DNA of 25,863 nucleotides. It comes from JAWLGJ01 sp041685145 (lineage in GTDB: Bacteria; Pseudomonadota; Alphaproteobacteria; Rhodospirillales; Magnetospirillaceae). The DNA is taken from contig JAWLGJ010000041.1 in the NCBI GenBank assembly GCA_041685145.1, positions 1 through 25,863 on the forward strand, given 5' to 3'. The notes below the pieces were generated by a model that saw nothing but the letters and a program-made list of their open reading frames with translations, made no database searches and had not been told where the DNA came from. Of the stretch, positions 20,602 through 25,863 are shown in pieces; position 1 is the stretch's first letter; every line of letters starts with the position of its first letter. Both the position numbers and the translations under genes were made by a program.

Positions 20602-20793
20602 TGCGCCCCGAACCCATTGCACCGGGTCCGGCCACACGGCCGGACGTCGCGATGACCATACCCGGCTTTGCGGCAATCGTCACGCCCATCGGCGCCCCGC
20701 CGCCCGGCAGATTTTGCCCCGCCCGGCGACTTCTTCCCGTTGCGCCCCGCGCCGATTGGGCGGATTTCCGCCGCTTCCCGAGGCGTTGGCGTC

Positions 20794-20808
20794 TGGCACG
20801 GCCTTCGC
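20794..20808 (+). promoter_or_regulatory. Sigma-54 (-24/-12) promoter of flgI
   Basis: The plus strand reads TGGCACGGCCTTCGC, which fits TGGCACG-N4-TTGC with one mismatch and correct 10-bp spacing between GG and GC. Start predicted near 20820, 34 nt before the flgI ATG. Sigma-54 control of the P-ring/hook-filament junction genes through FlbD and FliX is established in Caulobacter-type flagellar cascades. Confidence 0.72.
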
Positions 20809-20853
20809 ATGGTCAGCGCCGGAACCGCAACGCGCGCAGCAGAGGGAAGCAGA

Positions 20854-22002
20854 ATGCGCCACCGCCCCAACGCCCGCCTCCGCACCGCCGGCCGCCGCCT
20901 GGTCGCCGCCCTTGCGGCGCTGGCCGTGGCGGCCCTCCTGGGCACACCGGCCGCCGCCGCCTCGCGCCTCAAGGACATCGTCGACATCGAGGGCGTGCGC
21001 GACAACCTGCTGGTCGGCTATGGCCTCGTGGTCGGCCTCAACGGCACCGGCGACACCCTGAACAACAGCGCCTTCACCAAGGAAAGCCTGATCGGGATGC
21101 TGGAGCGGTTGGGCGTCAACACCCGCGACGGCAACCTCCAGCCCGAGAACGTGGCGGCGGTGATGGTGACCGCGGTGCTGCCGCCCTTCTCGCGGCAGGG
21201 CTCGCGCATCGATGTCGCCGTCAGCGCCCTGGGCAACGCCGAAAGCCTGCTGGGCGGCACCCTGCTGGTGACGCCGCTGGTCGGCGCCGACGGCGAGGTC
21301 TACGCCGTGGCCCAGGGGCAATTGGCGGTGGGCGGCTTCAGCGCCCAGGGGGATTCCGGCACCACCGTCACCAAGGGGGTTCCGACCTCGGGCCGTATCG
21401 CCAACGGCGCCATCGTCGAGCGCGAGCTGCCGTTCGCGCTGGCGGACATGGGCAGCGTCAAGCTGGCCCTGCGCAACCCCGACTTCACCACCGCCCGGCG
21501 CATCGCGCGGGCCATCAACGCCTATCTGGGCACCGGCGCCGCCATGCCGCTGGACCCGGCGACGGTAAGCCTCACCCTGCCGCAAGGCTATGGCGGCGAC
21601 ATCGTCTCGCTGATCACCGACATCGAGCATCTGCGCGTGCGGCCGGATCAGCCCGCCCGCGTGGTCATCGACGAGCAGTCGGGCACCATCGTCATGGGCG
21701 CCGAGGTCCGCATCAGCACCGTCGCCATCGCCCAGGGCAGCCTGACCATCCGGGTGACGGAAACGCCGCAGGTGTCGCAGCCGGCGCCCTTCTCGCTCGG
21801 CGAAACCGAGGTGGTCCCCCAGACCGAGATCGAGATCGACGAGGACGAGGAGCGCAAGCTGTCGGTGCTGCAACAGGGGGTGAGCCTGCAGGAACTGGTC
21901 GACGGCCTCAACGCCCTGGGCATCGGGCCGCGCGACATGATCACCATCCTGCAGGCCATCAAGGCCGCCGGCGCCCTCCAGGCCGAGATCGAGGTGATCT
22001 GA
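20854..22002 (+). CDS. flgI: Flagellar P-ring protein FlgI
   Basis: A 382-residue periplasmic protein that polymerises into the P ring around the rod. The Sec signal (about 1-36, ending AAA) is followed by SRLKDIVDIEGVRDNLLVGYGLVVGLNGTGDTLNNSAFT, the family hallmark. LPPFSRQGSRIDVAVSALGNAESLLGGTLLVTPL and the C-terminal SLQELVDGLNALGIGPRDMITILQAIKAAGALQAEIEVI are equally diagnostic. Full length. The start is the ATG behind GAGGGAAG; longer frames extend into the promoter. First gene of the flgI-J-N-K-L run; its stop overlaps the flgJ start (TGATG). Confidence 0.97.
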   Translation: MRHRPNARLRTAGRRLVAALAALAVAALLGTPAAAASRLKDIVDIEGVRDNLLVGYGLVVGLNGTGDTLNNSAFTKESLIGMLERLGVNTRDGNLQPENVAAVMVTAVLPPFSRQGSRIDVAVSALGNAESLLGGTLLVTPLVGADGEVYAVAQGQLAVGGFSAQGDSGTTVTKGVPTSGRIANGAIVERELPFALADMGSVKLALRNPDFTTARRIARAINAYLGTGAAMPLDPATVSLTLPQGYGGDIVSLITDIEHLRVRPDQPARVVIDEQSGTIVMGAEVRISTVAIAQGSLTIRVTETPQVSQPAPFSLGETEVVPQTEIEIDEDEERKLSVLQQGVSLQELVDGLNALGIGPRDMITILQAIKAAGALQAEIEVI

Positions 22003-22328
22003 TGATGGAGGGCACCCTCACCGCGCTGGCCGACAACGCCCTGCAGACGGGGCTGGCCGAGCGCCTCGGCGCCCGCGCCGGCGCCGCCTCGGCCGAGGAC
22101 GTCGAGCGCGTCGCCAAGGACTTCGAGGCCATGGTCATCGCCCAGATGCTGCGGCCGATGTTCGAGGGCCTCGACACCGACGGCCCCTTCGGCGGCGGTT
22201 CCGGCGAACGCATGATGCGCTCGCTGCTCTTGGACCAATACGGCGAGACCATCGCCGAAAGCGGCCGGATGGGAATTGCCGAGCCGGTGCGCCAGGCATT
22301 GCTGGACTTGCAGGAGGTGAAACCATGA
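22002..22328 (+). CDS. flgJ: Rod-binding protein FlgJ (N-terminal domain only)
   Basis: A 108-residue protein equal to the rod-binding half of FlgJ. VAKDFEAMVIAQMLRPMFEGLDTDGPFGGGSGERMMRSLLLDQYGETIAESGRMGIA matches the family core (KDFE...L...M). The C-terminal glucosaminidase domain of enterobacterial FlgJ is absent, as is normal in alphaproteobacteria, where a separate enzyme opens the wall. The start is the first of two ATGs overlapping the flgI stop by one base; the second, one codon on, is equally possible. It overlaps the next gene by 4 bp (ATGA). Confidence 0.92.
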   Translation: MMEGTLTALADNALQTGLAERLGARAGAASAEDVERVAKDFEAMVIAQMLRPMFEGLDTDGPFGGGSGERMMRSLLLDQYGETIAESGRMGIAEPVRQALLDLQEVKP

Positions 22329-22789
22329 GCGGCCATACCGACGCGGCGCCGGCCGGCGCCTCCGCCGACGACATCGTCGCGCTCGCCGAGCATCTGTGCG
22401 ACGTCCTGCGCCAGGAGAACGAAGCCCTGACGCAGCGCCGCCTGGAGCGGGTGCGCGCCCTGCAGGAGGGCAAGGACCGCCTGTCGCGCGCCTATGTGCG
22501 GGCCATGACCGAAATCGCCAAGCGGCCCCAGCACCTGCATCGCGCGCCGCCGCGCCAGCAGGTGCGGCTGCGGGAACTGGCGGCGCGCCTGGAGGAGCTG
22601 ACGGCCTCGAACGCGCGGCTGCTGCAATCGGCGATGGACTCCAGCCAGCGCCTGCTCGACGCGGTGATCGCCTCGGTCAAGCGCCATCAGGCCGACCGCG
22701 GCGGCACCGTCTACGGCCGCCAGGGAGAACTGCGGGCCGGCGCCGGGGCCACCGCGCGCCCGGCGCTGTCGATCAACGGAACGTTCTAG
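22325..22789 (+). CDS. flgN: FlgN-like export chaperone for hook-filament junction proteins
   Basis: A 154-residue, mostly helical protein with heptad-like character. The N-terminal helix (ADDIVALAEHLCDVLRQENEALTQRRLERVRALQEGKDRLSRAYVRAM, about 14-60) resembles FlgN 'L...L..E..aL...d...l..L...K..L'. The C-terminal part has another long helix and ends RPALSINGTF, a tail seen in alphaproteobacterial FlgN-like proteins. Its place between flgJ and flgK supports a role as the cytoplasmic chaperone of FlgK and FlgL. Sequence conservation in this family is low, so the call rests partly on context. Confidence 0.7.
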   Translation: MSGHTDAAPAGASADDIVALAEHLCDVLRQENEALTQRRLERVRALQEGKDRLSRAYVRAMTEIAKRPQHLHRAPPRQQVRLRELAARLEELTASNARLLQSAMDSSQRLLDAVIASVKRHQADRGGTVYGRQGELRAGAGATARPALSINGTF

Positions 22790-22808
22790 CCAGCCGCGGG
22801 AGCCGGCC

Positions 22809-24953
22809 ATGTCGTTGACCATTACCCTCCAGAGCGCCCTCTCCGGCCTGTTGGCCGCGCAGCGGGGCCTCGACCTGGTGTCGCAGAACGTCGCCAACGT
22901 CAACACCGAGGGCTACACCCGCAAGATCGCCAAGCAGGAAACGCTGGCGGTGGCCGGCGACTCCATCGGCGTGCAGGTCGGCCCCTCGCACCGCGAGGTC
23001 GACGAGGCGCTGCTGCGCACGCTGCTGAACGAGAACGGGCTGCTGTCGAAGCTGCAATCCGACAGCCGCCTGTTCACCCACACCCAGCAGCTTTTCGGCG
23101 CCCCCGGCGACGAATCCACCATCAGCCACGCCGTCAACAAGCTCAACCAGACCCTTGAGACGCTGGCGACGCAGCCCAGCCAGCCCGGCGGCCAGGCGAT
23201 GGCGGTGCAGGCGGCGGTGGATTTCGCCGACCAGCTTGGGCACCTGTCCGACGGCGTGCAGAAGCTGCGCGCCGAGGCCGACCGCGACATCACCGACGCG
23301 CTGGCCCGGATCAACAACAATCTGAAAATCATCGAAGATCTCAACATCACCATCGCGCGCAATTCCGCCACCCAGCGCGAGACCGCCGACCTGGAGGACA
23401 AGCGCGACGCGGCCATGCACAAGCTGGCCGAGTTGATCGACATCACCTATTACCGCCAGAGCGACGGCACCGTCGTCATCTATACCGGCGGCGGCCGGGT
23501 GCTGCTGGACCGCGAGGCCAAGGAACTCACCCACATCGCCGCCGGCAAGGTGGACGGCCAGATGGCCTATGAGTCCGGCAATTTCGACGCCATCCAACTG
23601 GGCGACAACGACATCACCAACGAGATCCGCTCCGGCGAGCTGAAGTCCCTGATCGAGATGCGCGACAAGGTTCTGCCCGACCTCCAGGCCGAGACCGACG
23701 CCCTGGCGGCGCGGCTGCGCGAGGAGGTCAACCTCGCCCACAACCGCGCCACGGGTTATCCGCAACTGGCGCAGAACCTGGACGGCACGCGGCAGTTCGT
23801 CGACACCGCCAACCAGACCCTGTCCTTCACCAACGGCACCGACGACGTCGCCTTCGTCATGTACGACGACGCCGGCGACGAAAGCGACAGCACCACCCTG
23901 CGCGCCGCCCTGACCGCCGACGGCTGGAACGGCACCGACCCCTTTTCGGTCGACGACGTCGCCGCCGCGCTGAACACCTGGTTCACGGCCAACGGCATCG
24001 GCGCCAGCGCCAGCACCGCCGACGGCAATCTGGCCATCAGCGTCAGCGACAACAGCCTGGGCTTCGGAATGCGCGACCTGCCTGGCGGCGGCGCGCCCGG
24101 CAACGGCGAGACGCCCGGCGACATCACCTTCGATTTCGACGCCGACGGCGACGGCACCGCCGACGAGACCGTGAGGGGCTTTTCCAACTTCTTCGGCCTC
24201 AACGACCTGTTCGTCGACGGCCGCCCCACGGACACCTGGGATTCGGAGATCAAGTCGAAGGGCTTCTCCGCCTCGGTCGGAAACCTCCGCATCGCCGACG
24301 CCGGCGGCAACAGCACCACCATCGCCGTCGCCGCCGGTGCGTCGCTGGACGCCATCGCCGCCCAGATCAACGCCCAGACCGATGTCGACGTCCGTGCCTC
24401 GGTGGTGCCGGAGGGCGCCGGCTGGCGCCTGCGCATCACCCACGCCACCAACGGGGAGCTGTCCGTCACCGGCCCCGCGGCGAGCAATCTCGGCTTCGCC
24501 GCCTCGGCGAACGGCGCCGCCTTCAACCTGGATGTTCGCGACGACATCGTGGCCGACCCCGGCCGCCTGGGGCGGGCGGTGCTCCAGCACAACGGCACCG
24601 GCTATTTCGTCAGCGAAGGCGACAACACCGGCGTCATCGGCATGACCGAGGCCCTGAGCAACAAGCACCAGTTCGACAATGCCGGACGCGTCAGCCGCGG
24701 CGCCTATTCGCTGCCCGAGTTCGCCGCGACGGTGATTTCGCTCAATTCCGGCGCCGCCTCGGCCTCGGAGGACCGGCTGCAATATCAGCAGTCGCTGACC
24801 ACCGACCTTAAGCACCAGCGCGATTCCGAGGCCGGCGTCAATCTCGATGAAGAGATGAGCGCCATGCTGGTGTTTCAGCAGGCCTACGGGGCCTCGGCCC
24901 GCATCATCACCGCCACCCAGCGCATGTTCGAGATTCTCGAGAACATCCGGTAA
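22809..24953 (+). CDS. flgK: Hook-associated protein 1, FlgK
   Basis: A 714-residue hook-filament junction protein. The N-terminal D0 segment SLTITLQSALSGLLAAQRGLDLVSQNVANVNTEGYTRK (2-39) and the C-terminal EAGVNLDEEMSAMLVFQQAYGASARIITATQRMFEILENI are both diagnostic. The conserved coiled-coil part runs to about residue 330. The central variable region (about 330-620) is larger than in enterobacterial FlgK (about 550 residues total) and Asp/Gly-rich. It includes an EF-hand-like 12-residue loop, DFDADGDGTADE (442-453). Secreted through the flagellar export system, hence no signal peptide. It lies 19 bp after flgN. Confidence 0.97.
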   Translation: MSLTITLQSALSGLLAAQRGLDLVSQNVANVNTEGYTRKIAKQETLAVAGDSIGVQVGPSHREVDEALLRTLLNENGLLSKLQSDSRLFTHTQQLFGAPGDESTISHAVNKLNQTLETLATQPSQPGGQAMAVQAAVDFADQLGHLSDGVQKLRAEADRDITDALARINNNLKIIEDLNITIARNSATQRETADLEDKRDAAMHKLAELIDITYYRQSDGTVVIYTGGGRVLLDREAKELTHIAAGKVDGQMAYESGNFDAIQLGDNDITNEIRSGELKSLIEMRDKVLPDLQAETDALAARLREEVNLAHNRATGYPQLAQNLDGTRQFVDTANQTLSFTNGTDDVAFVMYDDAGDESDSTTLRAALTADGWNGTDPFSVDDVAAALNTWFTANGIGASASTADGNLAISVSDNSLGFGMRDLPGGGAPGNGETPGDITFDFDADGDGTADETVRGFSNFFGLNDLFVDGRPTDTWDSEIKSKGFSASVGNLRIADAGGNSTTIAVAAGASLDAIAAQINAQTDVDVRASVVPEGAGWRLRITHATNGELSVTGPAASNLGFAASANGAAFNLDVRDDIVADPGRLGRAVLQHNGTGYFVSEGDNTGVIGMTEALSNKHQFDNAGRVSRGAYSLPEFAATVISLNSGAASASEDRLQYQQSLTTDLKHQRDSEAGVNLDEEMSAMLVFQQAYGASARIITATQRMFEILENIR

Positions 24954-24975
24954 GTAGGACCAGGGAGGGTTTCCC

Positions 24976-25863
24976 ATGACCCGCATCGCCACCGCCGCCT
25001 CCAACGAGCTTCTGCTCCGCAACCTGCTGGACATCCAGAAACGGGTCACGGAGACGCATCGCCAGGTCACCACCGAGCGCCGTCACAGCGACTACAAGGG
25101 CCTGGGGCTGGATGCCAATCGGGCGGTCAATTTCGAGAACGAACTGAACAGCGCCGAGCGGTTCATCCAGAACAACACCCTGGCCGACACCCGCATGAAG
25201 GCGACCGCGACCTCGATGGAGGCCATCCGCGAAACCATCAGCGAATTCCGCTCGCGGCTGAAGAACTACGCCGCCGGCGAGCCGCGCGAGCAACTGGAGA
25301 CCGATGCCATCCAGCGCTTCGCCTTCCAGGCGATGAAGGACGTCGAATCCTATCTTAACGTGCAGTACAACGGCGACTTCATCTTCGCCGGCGGGCGGAC
25401 CTCGCAACAGCCGGTTACCCTCGGCTATCGCACGCTGGAGGAGTTCCAGGCGGCTTTCGACGGCACCCCGGGCAACGAATTCGATCCCACCGCCGACCCC
25501 ACCCAGTGGGACGGCATGTTCCACGACGACGGCACCACCCTGCGCCACCGCATCGACGTCAACCAGGAAGTGCAGATCGCCGTCCCCGCCAGCGCCGATC
25601 TCTTCACCAAGGCGCTGGAGGCGATGGGCAAGATCGCCCAGGGCGACCTCGCCAACAACGTCCCGGGGCGCCCCAACGAGGCCCTGGACCTGCTGGAGGA
25701 CTCGCTGAGCGGCATGGAATCGGCGCAATACACCCTGGCCAACAGCAGGCTGGCGATCAACGACCGCAACGACAAGCACGAGACCTACGCCAACTTCCTG
25801 AAGGACCGGCTGGCGGACCTGCAGCATGTCGACACCACCGAGGCGGTGACGCGGCTGATGGAC
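24976..25863 (+). CDS. flgL: Hook-associated protein 3, FlgL (right-truncated)
   Basis: Open frame of 296 codons running off the right edge without a stop. It begins MTRIATAASNELLLRNLLDIQKRVTETHRQVTTERR, a flagellin/FlgL-type N-terminal helix. Then come FENELNSAERFIQNNTLADTRMKATATSMEAI (about 53-84) and YNGDFIFAGGRTSQQPV (about 131-147), the last being typical of FlgL 'G.YiFaG...'. Near the edge AQYTLANSRLAINDRNDKHETYANFLKDRLADLQHVDTTEAVTRL matches the C-terminal helix of the family, so only the last few dozen residues are missing. GGGAGGG precedes the ATG. Forms the junction between FlgK and filament. Confidence 0.93.
   Translation, partial: MTRIATAASNELLLRNLLDIQKRVTETHRQVTTERRHSDYKGLGLDANRAVNFENELNSAERFIQNNTLADTRMKATATSMEAIRETISEFRSRLKNYAAGEPREQLETDAIQRFAFQAMKDVESYLNVQYNGDFIFAGGRTSQQPVTLGYRTLEEFQAAFDGTPGNEFDPTADPTQWDGMFHDDGTTLRHRIDVNQEVQIAVPASADLFTKALEAMGKIAQGDLANNVPGRPNEALDLLEDSLSGMESAQYTLANSRLAINDRNDKHETYANFLKDRLADLQHVDTTEAVTRLMD

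Noticed and set aside
20602..20640. Sigma-54-like element for fliX on the minus strand (TGG...TGC near 20618)
   Set aside because: The GG-to-GC spacing is one base too long (11 instead of 10), which is not tolerated by sigma-54.
22773..25073. 766-codon open frame on the minus strand opposite flgK
   Set aside because: Shadow of flgK. Its translation is Gly/Val/Ala/Asp-rich with no domain, and flgK is unmistakable.

Overview
The window is very GC-rich, densely packed DNA with short gaps, 1-4 bp ATGA/TGATG overlaps and strong GC bias at third codon positions. It holds an alphaproteobacterial-type flagellar block (fliX divergent from flgI-flgJ-flgN-flgK-flgL), a DksA-like protein without a complete zinc finger, and a DUF1849/EipB-type periplasmic protein. 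Together these point to an alphaproteobacterium, most likely of the Rhodospirillales type. The genus cannot be fixed from the sequence alone. I see no rRNA, tRNA, CRISPR array, insertion sequence or prophage.

Layout. (1) 1-5584 is a surface-sugar or envelope region. It has the tail of a LuxE-like acyl-protein synthetase, a LuxC-like acyl-CoA reductase and a NeuD/PglD-type acyltransferase on the plus strand. rmlB-rmlA (dTDP-4-keto-6-deoxyglucose synthesis, without rmlC or rmlD) is on the minus strand, followed by a SAM methyltransferase and a UPF0104-type membrane protein on the plus strand. (2) 5581-15885 is one long minus-strand respiratory and regulatory unit. In transcription order it encodes a membrane-anchored dodecaheme cytochrome c, a Tat-exported four-cluster ferredoxin subunit, a Tat-exported Mo-bisPGD oxidoreductase, a TorD-type chaperone, a diheme cytochrome c, a PhnD/AioX-type periplasmic binding protein, a histidine kinase and a sigma-54 response regulator. 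(3) 15886-16259 is its control region, with a well-formed -24/-12 (sigma-54) promoter and two matching GTTAC-N6-GTAAC inverted repeats about 120 and 213 bp upstream of the predicted start. (4) 16260-18874 holds three plus-strand genes: an exported phosphatase-fold protein without its catalytic Cys, an agmatine-deiminase-fold protein lacking its catalytic residues, and a DUF1849 protein. (5) 18938-19615 is a vapBC toxin-antitoxin module with a palindromic operator. (6) 19626-25863 holds dksA and fliX on the minus strand, and flgI, flgJ, flgN, flgK and a partial flgL on the plus strand behind a second sigma-54-type promoter.

The most interesting part is region 2-3. A binding protein/kinase/sigma-54 activator trio with the architecture of the arsenite sensor AioXSR is co-encoded with a periplasmic molybdoenzyme. 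That enzyme has no NrfD-type quinol subunit. It appears instead to be paired with an unusual twelve-heme anchored cytochrome carrying two CxxxCH heme sites, and its catalytic subunit has Asp in place of the third cluster Cys. The substrate is unknown; an inorganic oxyanion of As, S or Se is an inference from the sensor type and enzyme superfamily.
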